A stretch of DNA of 64,000 nucleotides from Parabacteroides massiliensis (GTDB lineage Bacteria; Bacteroidota; Bacteroidia; Bacteroidales; Tannerellaceae): the NCBI RefSeq assembly GCF_900155425.1, contig NZ_LT700190.1:1-64000 (forward strand). Direction: 5' to 3'. The notes under the pieces were generated by a model. The model was not told the DNA's origin, searched no databases, and worked only from the letters and a program-made list of their open reading frames with translations. The translations under genes were made by a program, and so were the position numbers. Of this stretch, positions 1 to 10,645 are shown one piece after another (the first letter of the stretch is position 1; every line of letters starts with the position of its first letter).

Positions 1-4
1 CCGC

Positions 5-19
5 AGTTCTTGCAGAACT
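5..19. other. Short perfect palindrome upstream of the first susC
   Basis: The two 6-base arms AGTTCT and AGAACT flank TGC. It lies about 100 bases upstream of the susC start in AT-rich DNA. It could be an operator or the end of a terminator belonging to a gene left of the window; the sequence does not decide between these. Confidence 0.3.
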
Positions 20-120
20 TAATGTAAATATAAAGAATGTATAATCGTGTAAAATTATAAGTCTTTGTGTTTTAGGATCTTTAGGCTATTTTTTTTATTA
101 TAAAATAAAAATGTTAACTT

Positions 121-3100
121 ATGAATTTAATCTCAATTAGAAAAAAGCGGAGACCTGCAATTGCTTTATTGCTTTGTACTGGTTTGTTGGGGGCTTGTCC
201 TCCGGATGCCGTTGCTGATGCGGGAGATAGATTGCCCGTCCCTGAAATCCAACAAAGTAAGTCGCCTGTTAAACGTACGTTAGTCGGTACTGTTACGGAT
301 GCCTCTACCGGTGAAACACTGATCGGTGTAAATGTTATCATTAAAGGTACTACTCAAGGTACAGTGACTGATCTTGACGGAAAGTTTTCCATTGAAGTAA
401 CAGGTAAAGATGAAATCGAAATCTCTTATATCGGTTATAAGACACAAACGATCGAAGTGGGTGATTTAGGCGTCTTGAACGTTAAGATGGAGGGGAATAA
501 TAAAGTTTTGGACGAAGTCGTTGTTGTTGGTGCCGGTACTCAGAAGAAAGTATCTATTACCGGCGCGATTACAGCTACAGAAGGTATACAGCTGAAAGCT
601 CCGACATCTTCATTGACCAGCTCACTGGCTGGTAAACTGGCTGGTGTCATTTCTACGAACAGCAGTGGTGAGCCGGGTTCTACTTCTGCGTTCTATATCC
701 GTGGCATCAATACGTTTGGTGGTGTGGCAACTCCATTGATTTTGTTGGATGGCGTGGAAATATCGTCTGGGGACTTGAACCGTATTCCGGCAGAAAGTAT
801 CGAAAGTTTTTCGGTTTTGAAGGATGCTTCGGCGACGGCAATCTATGGTAACCGTGGTGCGAATGGCGTCATGCTTGTTACAACCAAACATGGGAAGGAA
901 AATACAAAAGCAACGGTCAACGTGTCGGTCGAGGCTTCTTATTTCCAGCCGATGAATACACCGGAGTTTGCTGATGGACCGACATTCATGCGCACCTATA
1001 ACGAGGCGCAGCAGGCGCGTAGCGCGACAGTAATTACACCACGTTATTCGGATGAGATCATTGCGGCGACAGAAAGTGGTATCAATCCGTATGTCTATCC
1101 GAATGTAGATTGGTATGACATGATTTTCCGTAGTGGAAATTATAATCAACGTGCTAATGTGAACGTATCGGGTGGTGCGTCGCGTGTTACTTATTATATG
1201 AGTTTGCAGGCAAACCATGATACAGGTTTGCTCAATGCTGCGGACAATTCAGCTTTCAATCCGAACATTAACCATTGGGAGTACAATTTTCAAAATAACA
1301 TCAGTTATAAGTTGACGAATACGACGACTGTCAATCTTCGTATGATGGCGCAAATCGGTAGCCAAAAGGGACCGAATAATAAGACTACTGATATCTACAA
1401 AAAGGTGATGTATGCCAATCCTGTCTCTTTCCCCGCTTATTTCCCTGGCGAAGAAGATCATATTTATTATGGTAATGCCGAAATTAAAGCTGGGGCTTAC
1501 GGAGAAAACCCTTACCAATACATGATGGGATCGTTCAGGGAAGACAACTTCAATACGCTGAATACCTCTTTGGATATCTCGCAAGACTTGGGATTTGTCA
1601 CAAAAGGTTTAAGCGCAAAGGTTTTAGTGAACTTTAAAAATTGGTCAAACTCTTATTATACCCGTTCGCTATCTCCTTATTACTATCAGGTACAGCCCGA
1701 TAGTTACGATCCCGAAAATGATACCTATGCTTTGCGACTTTTGCAAACTGGTACGGATTATATCAGCCAGTCTGACATCACTAAAGAGGCCGATCAAACA
1801 TTCTATTTGGATGCCCGTTTGGATTGGAAACGTTCGTTTGGCAAGCATAATATGACTGCCATGTTCATGTATATGATGAGAGAGTATCGTAATGGAGTCT
1901 TGCCCAATCGTAACCAGGGTTATTCAGGACGAGCCACTTATGATTATGACAACCGCTACTTGGTAGAGTTCAATTTCGGTTACAATGGTTCCGAACGGTT
2001 GGCAAAGGAGGATCGTTTTGAGTTCTTCCCGGCCGCGTCTCTCGGTTGGGTATTAAGCGGGGAGCAGTTTTGGGAGCCGATCGCCGATTATGTGGATTAT
2101 TTCAAGATTAGGGGATCATACGGTTTGGTTGGTAGTGACCAGTTCAACAGTGGTGCACAACATTTTCTTTACCAAAATCAAGTAGCTATTGGGAGCGGTG
2201 CCTCTTGGCATTCGGGACTTCCCGGGCAATGGTTAAATCGTCAGGGGCATGGTTTCAATATTCTTGCCGTACAAAATGCAGGATGGGAACATGTGAAAAA
2301 GTTGGATATCGGACTTGACGCTTCGCTTTTTAACCAAGTGAACATTACATTCGATTATTTCCGTGACTACCGCGACCGTATCTTGATGAAACGTGCCAGC
2401 TTCGGAAAGCTACTCGGTTATTGGGGCAGTACGCCTTGGAGCAATATCGGCGAAGTGTTGAATACCGGTTTCGAAGTCAGTGTCAATTGGAAAAAACAAT
2501 TTGGAAAAGACTGGCAAGTCGACTTCCGTGGTAACTTCACCTATAATCGAAACGAATACAAGTTTTCTGACGAACCGAATTATCCCTATGTATGGCAAAC
2601 GGAAACTAACAAACCGTTGAATCGATTGACCGGTTATGTGGCAGAAGGGCTTTTCAGCAGTCAAGAAGAGATAAATAATTGGCCTGATCAAACACAGTTA
2701 GGTTCGAAGCCGATGCCTGGTGATATTAAATATCGCGATATCGATGGTGATGGTGCGATCACATCCGAGGATAAGGTAATGCTTTCGTCTTACGGGGATA
2801 TGCCGCGTATCCAATATGGGTTAGGGTTGAACGTTCGTTGGAAGAAATTCGACTTCGGAGTCTTCTTCAATGGTTCGGCCAAACGTAAAATTATGATCAA
2901 TTCCGGCTTTGCTCCATTTTTGTCTTCCGGTGGCGATGGTGGTCCGGAGGAATCTTTGCCACGCAATTTGATGTCGTGGATTGCCGAGAGCCATTGGTCG
3001 GTCGACAATCCTAATCCGGATGCACTCTACCCGCGTTTAGGAACTTCAAATACTGACATCGCGGGTAATATCCAACCGAGTTCTTATTGGATGCGTAACG

Positions 3101-3279
3101 GCAATTTCCTTCGTTTCAAAACGTTGGAATTGGGTTATACCTTCCCGATGTGCCGCGTTTATTTCAGCGGTGATAACTTGGCCGTATTCAGTCCCTTCAA
3201 GTTGTGGGATCCGGAATTGGCTTGGAACGCTTATCCGTTGCAGCGGACTTTTAATCTGGGGGTGCAATTTACTTTCTAA
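121..3279 (+). CDS. SusC/RagA-family TonB-dependent outer-membrane receptor
   Basis: 1052 residues, full length for the family. An N-terminal secretion signal (hydrophobic stretch around residues 13-32) is followed by a carboxypeptidase-D-like regulatory domain at about residues 53-130 (GTVTDASTGETLIGVNVIIK), the TonB-box-like stretch LDEVVVVGAG, the plug domain with LILLDGVE and a SVLKDASATAIYGNRGANG motif, and then a long beta-barrel ending in an aromatic residue (QFTF). Such receptors import oligosaccharides across the outer membrane together with a SusD lipoprotein. The partner follows 27 bases downstream and a third lipoprotein follows that, so the three form one operon. The substrate cannot be told because no glycoside hydrolase or sensor is visible in the window. 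Confidence 0.95.
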   Translation: MNLISIRKKRRPAIALLLCTGLLGACPPDAVADAGDRLPVPEIQQSKSPVKRTLVGTVTDASTGETLIGVNVIIKGTTQGTVTDLDGKFSIEVTGKDEIEISYIGYKTQTIEVGDLGVLNVKMEGNNKVLDEVVVVGAGTQKKVSITGAITATEGIQLKAPTSSLTSSLAGKLAGVISTNSSGEPGSTSAFYIRGINTFGGVATPLILLDGVEISSGDLNRIPAESIESFSVLKDASATAIYGNRGANGVMLVTTKHGKENTKATVNVSVEASYFQPMNTPEFADGPTFMRTYNEAQQARSATVITPRYSDEIIAATESGINPYVYPNVDWYDMIFRSGNYNQRANVNVSGGASRVTYYMSLQANHDTGLLNAADNSAFNPNINHWEYNFQNNISYKLTNTTTVNLRMMAQIGSQKGPNNKTTDIYKKVMYANPVSFPAYFPGEEDHIYYGNAEIKAGAYGENPYQYMMGSFREDNFNTLNTSLDISQDLGFVTKGLSAKVLVNFKNWSNSYYTRSLSPYYYQVQPDSYDPENDTYALRLLQTGTDYISQSDITKEADQTFYLDARLDWKRSFGKHNMTAMFMYMMREYRNGVLPNRNQGYSGRATYDYDNRYLVEFNFGYNGSERLAKEDRFEFFPAASLGWVLSGEQFWEPIADYVDYFKIRGSYGLVGSDQFNSGAQHFLYQNQVAIGSGASWHSGLPGQWLNRQGHGFNILAVQNAGWEHVKKLDIGLDASLFNQVNITFDYFRDYRDRILMKRASFGKLLGYWGSTPWSNIGEVLNTGFEVSVNWKKQFGKDWQVDFRGNFTYNRNEYKFSDEPNYPYVWQTETNKPLNRLTGYVAEGLFSSQEEINNWPDQTQLGSKPMPGDIKYRDIDGDGAITSEDKVMLSSYGDMPRIQYGLGLNVRWKKFDFGVFFNGSAKRKIMINSGFAPFLSSGGDGGPEESLPRNLMSWIAESHWSVDNPNPDALYPRLGTSNTDIAGNIQPSSYWMRNGNFLRFKTLELGYTFPMCRVYFSGDNLAVFSPFKLWDPELAWNAYPLQRTFNLGVQFTF

Positions 3280-3306
3280 TGTTTAATTAACTAATAGAAT
3301 AACGAG

Positions 3307-5295
3307 ATGAAACTGAAAAAAAATATCAGACAATATATAAAGATTGCCTTGTCGGCCGGTCTGTTGGCATTCCCTTCTTGCAACTATTTGGATGTCATAC
3401 CACCGGCACAACCGGATTTCGATGACACAATGAAGGACGAGTCAGCAACTTTAGGTTTCCTTTTTACCGCTTACTCAGGCACCTCGCTATATACTTTCTG
3501 GCGAGAGAGGAGTGGAGATGCTTCGTTGGCCACCGATGAATATGTCGAGCCGAAAGACTGGGACTGGAATATGCAGAAAATGCTGTACGGAACCGTTTCA
3601 GCGGCCGATGATATCGGTGACTGGGAGAATTTGTATAACTACATTGGATATGTCCACTACTTTTTGGAACAGTTGGATCGTTTGAACCCGGCAGGTGTGA
3701 CAGAGGAGGAGAAGGCACAATACCGTGCCGAATGCTGGTTTCTCGAAGCATATTATCATTTCAAAGTATTGCAAAACTATGGGCCTTGTCCTATCATCGA
3801 AACAAAAGTAGATCAAAACATCCTTCCGTCCGAAATTCCGGGGCGTTCGCATTTTGATTATTGTGTAGATTGGATTGTAGGAAAATTGGATGCGGCAGCC
3901 GAAGTTTTACCGGCCACACAGACCACTGAAAATTTAAGCCGTGCAGATGCCACTATCTGCAAAAGTTTGAAAGCTCGTGTGCTGCTCTATGCTGCTTCTC
4001 CTCTTTGGAACGGTTCATTTGTTTATCCGAACTGGCGGAACACCAATTATGAGACGCCGGGCTATGGAATGGAGTTGGTTAGCAATAAATATGACCCTGC
4101 CAAGTGGGAACGTGCTTTGACGGCTTGCAAGGAGGCGTTAACAGCTGCTGAAGCTGCCGGATATAAATTGTTTGATCTTGAAGCTTCTGAAGCAAAGGCA
4201 GCTATTGATAAAGTACCGCTTCCATTCATTCCGGGGAAAGAAGAGGATACGGAGGAAAACCAATCGTTCAAAAAGCGAGTTCAGATGTTTCAATATATGA
4301 TTACGGCGCACGAAGGGTTCAATAACAAGGAAATCATTTGGGCTATCAATCTTGATGCGAATGGCATTGATGCCGGTGTCACGAAATCGCGGCTTCCGAA
4401 CCGACTTGTCAAAAAGAGTGACGGTTCGTGGGCCGGAGGCTATCATGGGACTGCACCTACTTGGGCGGCTGTAAACCGTTTCTATACGGAAAACGGTCTT
4501 CCTCCTGCTAAAGATCCGGATTTCTATTTGCAAAGCGAGTGGCTGACACGTTACTATGAGGGAGCTTCCAGTCCGGAGTTGTCGAAAGATCAATTGGATA
4601 GCGAGGAAATTAAGAATGATATTGTCAAGTTTAATGTTGGTCGTGAACCGCGTTACTATGCGTGGATTGCCTATGACGGTTGCGAGTATATGCCGTTAAT
4701 CAACAACAATAACCCATTATGGCTGAACTTGAAGAATTCCAATACGAATGGTTATTCACTTTCTAATTCGCGTAATGCAACAGGTACCGGTTTCTTGAAT
4801 AAGAAATTCATCGTGCCGAACGGGGTATATCTGTCTTCCGGATCCACTTCAGGTGACAAGTTCCGGATCATTCTGATTCGTATGGCGGAATTGTATTTGA
4901 ATTTGGCTGAATGTTATGCAGCATTAGATCGTACAGATGAAGCGTTAGAGAACCTGAATGTTATTCGGGAACGGGCCGGTGTACGTAAGTTGACTACAGC
5001 TGATCTTTCGACCATGTCACTGATGGAATGGGTACGTAATGAACGGGCAATCGAACTGCATGCCGAAGGTCACCGATATTATGACGTCCGTCGCTGGCGT
5101 ATTGCCGACCAAGTAATGCAGCCCTCCGAATTTAAAGGGCTGAATGGAATGACTGTCAATCCTTCATTTGAGGAGTTCAATCAAATCGTGCCAATTGACC
5201 AGCCGATCCAATGGAACGTCAGACAGTATTTGGTTCCGATCAAGAATAGTGAATTGTACAGTGATCCTCAGTTGGTGCAAGCTCCTGGTTATTAA
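3307..5295 (+). CDS. SusD/RagB-family glycan-binding lipoprotein
   Basis: 662 residues. The start has a lipoprotein signal with lipobox FPSC (Cys25), followed by the N-terminal SusD domain (YLDVIPPAQPDFDD) and TPR-like helices. The C-terminal RagB/SusD domain contains the typical RMAELYLNLAECYAALDR and NERAIELHAEGHRYYDVRRW motifs near the end. It is predicted to sit on the cell surface as the lid of the SusC channel encoded just upstream and to capture the glycan. At 662 residues it is longer than the common 500-600, suggesting an extended binding loop region. Confidence 0.95.
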   Translation: MKLKKNIRQYIKIALSAGLLAFPSCNYLDVIPPAQPDFDDTMKDESATLGFLFTAYSGTSLYTFWRERSGDASLATDEYVEPKDWDWNMQKMLYGTVSAADDIGDWENLYNYIGYVHYFLEQLDRLNPAGVTEEEKAQYRAECWFLEAYYHFKVLQNYGPCPIIETKVDQNILPSEIPGRSHFDYCVDWIVGKLDAAAEVLPATQTTENLSRADATICKSLKARVLLYAASPLWNGSFVYPNWRNTNYETPGYGMELVSNKYDPAKWERALTACKEALTAAEAAGYKLFDLEASEAKAAIDKVPLPFIPGKEEDTEENQSFKKRVQMFQYMITAHEGFNNKEIIWAINLDANGIDAGVTKSRLPNRLVKKSDGSWAGGYHGTAPTWAAVNRFYTENGLPPAKDPDFYLQSEWLTRYYEGASSPELSKDQLDSEEIKNDIVKFNVGREPRYYAWIAYDGCEYMPLINNNNPLWLNLKNSNTNGYSLSNSRNATGTGFLNKKFIVPNGVYLSSGSTSGDKFRIILIRMAELYLNLAECYAALDRTDEALENLNVIRERAGVRKLTTADLSTMSLMEWVRNERAIELHAEGHRYYDVRRWRIADQVMQPSEFKGLNGMTVNPSFEEFNQIVPIDQPIQWNVRQYLVPIKNSELYSDPQLVQAPGY

Positions 5296-5312
5296 TCTAA
5301 AAAACGAATTGT

Positions 5313-6641
5313 ATGAAAGTGAATTATATAGGAATTGCATGTCTGGCTGTTCTTTTGTTGACAGCTTGTGACGAGTCGAAATATGAATTGGAAAACTTAG
5401 TGCCGGAAGAATACCACAAAGTGCTTTATATTAATAAATCCGGTACGCAGGAGCTCACTCTTTACAATACGGGAGAGCTTAATACTTATGCTTTCTCTGT
5501 TTATAAGGGTGGTAGTGATCCGTCATTGACGGCAAGCGGGGAAATAGCCGTTCACTCGCAAGAGGAAGTCGATGTACTTTATGGCGCGGACTATCGGATA
5601 ATCCCTTCAGGTTCTTATTCGATGGACACCGATCGATTGGATTTTGCGTCGGAGGAACGTAGTAAAGTCGTTACGCTTTCGTTGTCGACAGATTTGATCG
5701 GTGCGGCGATGGAGGCGAATCCGGAAGCGACTTATGTGCTTCCGCTTTACCTGACGAGCGAGAAGGACTCGGTCAATGCCGATAAAAGTGAATTGTTTAT
5801 CCGGATAACAGATGTGTTGACCCCGGCTATGGGGTTCACGGATACCGACATTCAGCCATTGTCTTACACATATGGATTCAACACGGAGTCAGTTGAAGTC
5901 GGTTTCGGTTTGGATACGGACAACAATTGGGATGTAGAATGTCAGTTTGTCGTAGATCCCGGATATGTTACAGCTTATAACGCAGAGAACGGCACAGCTT
6001 ATAAGCTGTTTCCGGAAGGGAACTATTCATTCGAAGATGTTGTCACCTTGCCTACGGGGACGAGCACGACCGATTTGGCGGTGACGCTCAACGGCAACGG
6101 ATTGACTCCGGGAGAATATATGTTACCTATTCGTTTGGATAATGTTTCGCTGTTCAATATTGCTGAAAACGCCGTCTACCCGTTGGTAGTTCGGGTTGTC
6201 GGAATCAAGTTGGATCGTGCGGGCTGGAGTATACAAGCCAATACGGAAGAACGGACCGGAGAAGGTGCCGGAAACGGTGTGGCGACATGTTTGCTGGATG
6301 GGCAATTATCGACTTTCTGGCATTCACAATGGAGTGGCGGATCGATTCCACTTCCGCATGAAATCGTTGTGGATATGAAGAAGGAAACAACTTTGACCAA
6401 CATCAGCTTGACTGAAAGGCAGCATGATAGCTACCGGGATGTGAAGGGTGGTGAATTTTTTGTCAGTTCAGATAAGCTCAATTGGACAGCAGTCGGTGCA
6501 TTTGAAGCGCAGAAGGTACTCGAAGAGCAAATCTTCAGCATCACACCGACAAAGGGACGCTATTTTAAGATAAAAATTACTGATAGTTATCGTGCAAGTA
6601 ATTCGTCGTTGGCTGAAATCAATGCTTATGGAATAGATTGA
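5313..6641 (+). CDS. Surface lipoprotein with DUF1735 domains and a C-terminal F5/8 type C (discoidin) domain
   Basis: 442 residues with lipobox LLTAC (Cys19). The middle (about residues 30-290) resembles the BT_3987/DUF1735 adhesin-like domains of SGBP-type proteins, including the AYNAENGTAYKLFPEGNYSF region. The C-terminal 140 residues (from about RAGWSIQANTEE) look like a discoidin-type carbohydrate-binding fold, with DGQLSTFWHSQW and a terminal SLAEINAYG. It begins 17 bases after susD, so it is part of the same operon and is likely a surface glycan-binding accessory protein. Domain names rest on remembered family patterns. Confidence 0.88.
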   Translation: MKVNYIGIACLAVLLLTACDESKYELENLVPEEYHKVLYINKSGTQELTLYNTGELNTYAFSVYKGGSDPSLTASGEIAVHSQEEVDVLYGADYRIIPSGSYSMDTDRLDFASEERSKVVTLSLSTDLIGAAMEANPEATYVLPLYLTSEKDSVNADKSELFIRITDVLTPAMGFTDTDIQPLSYTYGFNTESVEVGFGLDTDNNWDVECQFVVDPGYVTAYNAENGTAYKLFPEGNYSFEDVVTLPTGTSTTDLAVTLNGNGLTPGEYMLPIRLDNVSLFNIAENAVYPLVVRVVGIKLDRAGWSIQANTEERTGEGAGNGVATCLLDGQLSTFWHSQWSGGSIPLPHEIVVDMKKETTLTNISLTERQHDSYRDVKGGEFFVSSDKLNWTAVGAFEAQKVLEEQIFSITPTKGRYFKIKITDSYRASNSSLAEINAYGID

Positions 6642-6657
6642 TTTTTGATGAATGTTT

Positions 6658-6718
6658 GGAATGCTCAATTGTAAATGCCTTTTATAGGAAAAAGAGGCAC
6701 TTGTGAATTGGGCATTCC
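6658..6718. terminator. Long interrupted hairpin after the SusC/SusD operon
   Basis: Outer arms of 13 bases (6658-6670 and 6706-6718) pair with one mismatch, and inner arms around TGCCTTTT and AAAAGAGGCA also pair. It starts 16 bases after the stop of the last operon gene, fitting a transcription end. The size and two-tier pairing could also suit a small palindromic mobile remnant. Confidence 0.6.
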
Positions 6719-6967
6719 GTAACAAAAGTTCAGAATCGGGATATACTTATTGTATAATATTGTTTATTCAATAATGTTTTACATTCTTTATGGATTGCTG
6801 CAAATTTTCGTATTTTTCTGATAAAAAGGACTTTGTCGCTATAAAGACGGTCATCATGACGATGAAGTCAACCTTCATGCTGATGATCCCCCGGAATCTT
6901 ATTTGAAATAGAAAAAACTCAGATAAGGTTTTTTGTATCTACCCGAAAAATAGTGGTGCTGGAGCTT

Positions 6968-7348
6968 TCAAGGTAAAGTTATAATAAAAATGGAACCGAA
7001 TCCTTCCGTACTCCGGAACGTAACCGATCCGTCCATTTCTTTTACTAACTGTTTCACACTGCAAAGTCCCAGACCATGGTCGGGATGAACTTTTTTCCCC
7101 TCGATTTGAACACGATAGAACTGTTTACCCAGTTTTTTCTGTGCTTTTTGCGGTATTCCCCAACCGGTGTCCTGGATGGCGATAGAAAGATGATTGTCAT
7201 GTTCAGATAAAACGACCGTGATTTTAACATCGTCGTCCGAGTATTTCAGTGCATTTTCCAATAGATTTCGTAAGCAACGTTCTAGACGGGCCGGATCTGT
7301 ATATATTATAATGTATAGGAACTGGATTGTCCGTAAGCATTCGGTGGA
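6968..7348 (-). pseudogene. Remnant of a sensor histidine kinase (ATPase domain only)
   Basis: The reading frame holds the end of a HATPase_c domain: the N box RNLLENALKYS, the G1 box DTGWGIP and the G2 box HGLGL, ending GSIFIITLP as in two-component kinases. The frame is open upstream to 7348, giving YTDPARLERC before the N box, but no sensor, HAMP or phospho-acceptor His region precedes it. The upstream DNA carries stops in this frame. It is a 5'-truncated fragment, probably inactive. It may be the remains of the regulator of a neighbouring glycan-uptake locus. Confidence 0.75.
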
Positions 7349-7763
7349 TCACGTATTTTTTCATCAAACTTTCGTCATTATTTTTGTGCCAAAAATAAGA
7401 TTTATGATGACATGAGAAGAAGTAGCAGAGATAATGAACTACAGCAAAGAGCATAAAATGACTTATTAAGTCTAGACTGAAGTAACTAAACATTCCTTCA
7501 TGGCTATTTTATGACAGCAAGTCTCGTTATGCCGCAGAACAATCATCAGGTAAAACGGCCCGGGATGAGTTTTTCGAACTTCCACACGGTGGTTCGTTTG
7601 TTCTGGTTTCTTTATTTGCCAGTACAAGCGGTCGGAAGTATCACTACGGACTCACCAGTGGGGTTGAAGGAGATAGAAATACGCACACTAGCCGGATGTG
7701 TCATACGTATCTGCGATGAGATAAACGAAAAGGAACAGTTTTCAATCATCCAAGCATGCAGCT

Positions 7764-7850
7764 ATGTTCAGTCTTAATGACAGTATGCGCTATCTGTTGT
7801 ATAACTGCCCAACCGCTATGCGCAAAAGTTTCATGAAGTCCGTGATTTGA
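7764..7850 (+). pseudogene. IS66-family TnpB (Orf2) N-terminal fragment
   Basis: The 28 codons read MFSLNDSMRYLLYNCPTAMR and then a stop. This resembles the conserved start of the IS66 Orf2 protein (MFSL.D..RY.L...P.DMRK). The rest of the roughly 115-residue protein is missing. An open stretch immediately upstream (7511-7777) may be the decayed TnpA part. It precedes the tnpC remnant in the usual IS66 gene order. Confidence 0.55.
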
Positions 7851-7910
7851 GAGCCTTCAAAAACTTCGAAAATAGTACTGACTTTTTAGCCTGAAAGCTT
7901 CTGTATATCA

Positions 7911-8732
7911 TTGTATTTTGTATATTTACAATGTGAAATAAAGAGATACAGATGCTTATGGAAGAACAGAAAAGCCTTATTGGAAGAGATTGAGATACTT
8001 CGCCATGATAAAGCGATGCTCATTAACAGGGTTGCTTCTTTGGAGCAATCCTTGTATTGGCTTAGAAAGAAGGTCTTAGGTCGGATAAATGAAAAGAGTT
8101 TTCCACTTGGTCCTAATCAGCTTCTTTTGTTCTTAAAGGAAGAAATGTCTTCCATGGAAATATTCCGGATAGAGGAAGAAGTTCGCAAGAACGAGGAAGA
8201 AATCACCAAAAACATAAAAGTTAAGGAGAAGTTGGTCCGCAACTCCCTTGGTATATCCTCTTTGCCAGTAGAAGTTATCAATCTTTATCCAGAAGTGACA
8301 ACTGACGCAGAAGCAGGCTAAAGAATGATTTCATTGAAATCGGGAAGGAAGAAAGTTCCCATTTGGAACGCGTTTCGGCAAAAGCATATATCCTGAAAAC
8401 CGTCCGTCACAAAGTGATAAGAAAATCCGATATGGAAGTTTGAGCAGATTAAAGGAATCACCCTGGTCGGCTGCTAGGCACACATCAGAAGAAGATGCGG
8501 GATGCCTTGGAGGAGAACAGGGTTCTGGCCACACAGGCGATACATTATATTAGTAAATTCTGATGCCGATGAAACCGGACTCACGGCAGAAGAACGCAAG
8601 GAAAAACGTATCAGCGAAGCTTTTCCGATGATTCTTGAGTTTGAAAACTGGCTACAGAACACTTATCTTTTTAAGAAAAGTCCCATATTACGAAAGAGAC
8701 GAAAAGGATATGACAGAGTTTCTCTCTCGTAA
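7911..8732 (+). pseudogene. Degenerate IS66-family transposase (TnpC)
   Basis: Three pieces in different frames match the order of an IS66 transposase. 7911-8321 gives the coiled-coil/zinc-finger-linked N-terminus (LRHDKAMLINRVASLEQ, then LGRINEKSFPLGPNQLLLF). About 8321-8440 gives DFIEIGKEESSHLERVSAKA. 8502-8732 gives the C-terminal DADETGLTAEERKEKRISEA region. Frameshifts and a large internal deletion (the catalytic DDE core is absent) make it inactive. No clear terminal repeats were found. Confidence 0.75.
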
Positions 8733-9323
8733 TTGGGTAAAATTCAATTGGGCTTGTTCCGAATATAGATACTATTAATTTCGAATCGACTACGAATAGC
8801 ACTGATTCGGAACTAATTCTCCAAATTTACAACGTAGTTTACCGAATGCTTATGTTTGAGTATAAAATTACTAAAGTGTTGTCAATTTTGAAACATAAAA
8901 AATCAAATTTAAAATAAGTTATAAATGGATAATAGGTTACTTTGTCTATATCGAATTAATATCATATATCATGAAGAAAAGAACAAATGTAACCAGTAAG
9001 AACCCAATTATAATCGATTTGATCAATTTGTTCAGTCGATTAAAATTGAGAGTGGGATTCTTTAGATTTGTTGTTGAATTATTGATACTATGTAGATCTC
9101 CTATTCTACTTAATAATAATGTCTAATTTAGAGATGTTAATGGTATTAATTTGAGGCAATTATTGAAATTTGTGATTCAATTTATTTATGTGAGAAATAA
9201 ATGGTTGTAAGTTCCTTAGAAGGTTATACCCTTTTTAAGGGTATAACTGGAGTCTATTTTTATTCATTTGAAAGTATAATAACTTTGTCCTTAAGCTTGT
9301 TCTATTTAACGAAGCTAATATTT
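8733..9323. other. AT-rich stretch without a gene, upstream of the interrupted susC
   Basis: No convincing coding sequence. A TAGATTTG motif at 9063-9070 fits the Bacteroidales -7 consensus TAnnTTTG on the + strand about 250 bases before the susC start, but no good -33 element is at the expected distance. An open frame from 9201 precedes the real start; its first 41 codons lack signal-peptide logic and are probably leader. Confidence 0.35.
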
Positions 9324-9908
9324 ATGAAAATAGTCAGATTTAAAACTGTAGGAGGAAAATCATTAGTCATGATTTCCTTATTGTTGATGGCTCCTATGCA
9401 TATTTATTCTAGTGATACTTTCACTATACAGGAAAAGACTAGAGTACATCAGCAAACTGTACAGCTAACGGGAGTTGTATTAGATATCCAAGGTTTCCCT
9501 TTAGTTGGTGTAAATATTATGGAAAATGCCACAAATGGTACGATTACAGACATTGATGGCAAATTTTCTATTAAAGTAACTCCTCAATCTGTATTGCATG
9601 TTTCTTATATTGGATATGTTACGCAGACAGTCAAAGTCGGAAATAAGAAGAATATATCCATAGTTATGGAAGAAGACTCTAAGACCCTAGAAGAAGTTGT
9701 AGTTGTAGGTTATGGATCACAGAAGAAAGTATCAGTAACGGGTGCTGTTGCTGCCATTCAAACAAAAGAATTAAAACAGAGTTCAGCTGCAAATTTATCA
9801 ACAGCGTTGGCTGGACGTATGCCCGGTTTGACAGCTATGCAGACTTCGGGACGTCCTGGTGGTGATGATGTTACTTTAAATTCTTATCTAATTGATGGAT
9901 TGATTTGA
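9324..9908 (+). pseudogene. N-terminal part of a SusC-family receptor, interrupted at 9871
   Basis: The start at 9324 gives a signal peptide (MKIVRFKTVGGKSLVMISLL), the carboxypeptidase-D-like domain (LTGVVLDIQGFPLVGVNIME), LEEVVVVGYGSQKKVSVTGA and the beginning of the plug. It loses homology right after GGDDVTL, then runs 10 foreign codons to a stop. The missing continuation (YLRGAGTVNGSN and on) is found in the same frame and strand at 51326. The shared bases TTACTTTA sit at both break points, so this is one gene split by an insertion. The fragment would make no channel. Confidence 0.85.
9871..9878. repeat. Left copy of the candidate attachment repeat (attL), TTACTTTA
   Basis: It is the last sequence shared with the right-hand half of susC. 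It codes for T-L (after V) in the susC frame. Bases to its left are susC; bases to its right (AATTCTTATC) are not. Its partner is at 51318-51325. Confidence 0.6.
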
Positions 9909-10645
9909 AAGACAAACGCTTATGAAAGTTTTGAAAAGTCTAAGGTAACGATTTGGAGATTGTGCTAATTTCAGTATTTTACAACCTCATACTTATGAGG
10001 AACTCTTCTATGGACAAAGATAGACATTTTTTAGATTAGGGAAAAAATTTGAAGGAAAAAATAAAAAAAAAGTTTGGGAAAGGATTGGAAAAATTCAAGA
10101 GAGAGGTTGAGGAATTAAGTGTATGTGTATGGGGGGGATTGTATAATCAATTTGCAGTTACCGAAAAAGGCATATTCAGAATTCCTGTATATTGCTTCTA
10201 CTAGTGATTGCAGAACCGACAATTATATTTAAAATTACCCAAATCAAGTATTCCGAGTGGGGCATAAAGATTATTTAAATTGTAGCCATACCCTATATAT
10301 TCAAACTGGCTTCATTCAAAGGAAAGTCAAAAGATGTTCATAATAATGCTCCTTACATTATTATGACAGACAAGAGTCATGACATTGGTAATAACCGTCT
10401 TTTGTAAATCGTCATTTATATGCAGTGACAATTTCATTTCCATGTCTACGAAATTTGGCAATAACATCTTTTAAAAGTGTCTAGAATTCCTATCAGTTAT
10501 GTACATATCTGAATTCTGATTTTATGCGTATTTATTCATAAAATTAGACTCTATATCTGCTTACACAGGTTATCACTATACTATTTCCTGCAAATAACAT
10601 TTGGGAATATATTTCGTAACCCAATGGTTTCAAAGATGTTTCCTG
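9909..10645. other. Gene-free left end of the island
   Basis: About 740 bases, AT-rich, with stops in all frames and no recognisable protein. A run of seven G residues lies at 10131-10137. Such a stretch next to an attachment site can hold recombinase arm sites, but no repeated motif could be confirmed by eye. Confidence 0.4.

Noticed and set aside
9201-9323. Upstream extension of the second susC to 9201
   Set aside because: The ATG at 9324 gives a proper signal peptide; the earlier codons are leader-like and unlike the family.
10131-10137. Run of seven G on the + strand as another phase-variation tract
   Set aside because: It lies outside any gene and near no promoter motif that I can identify.
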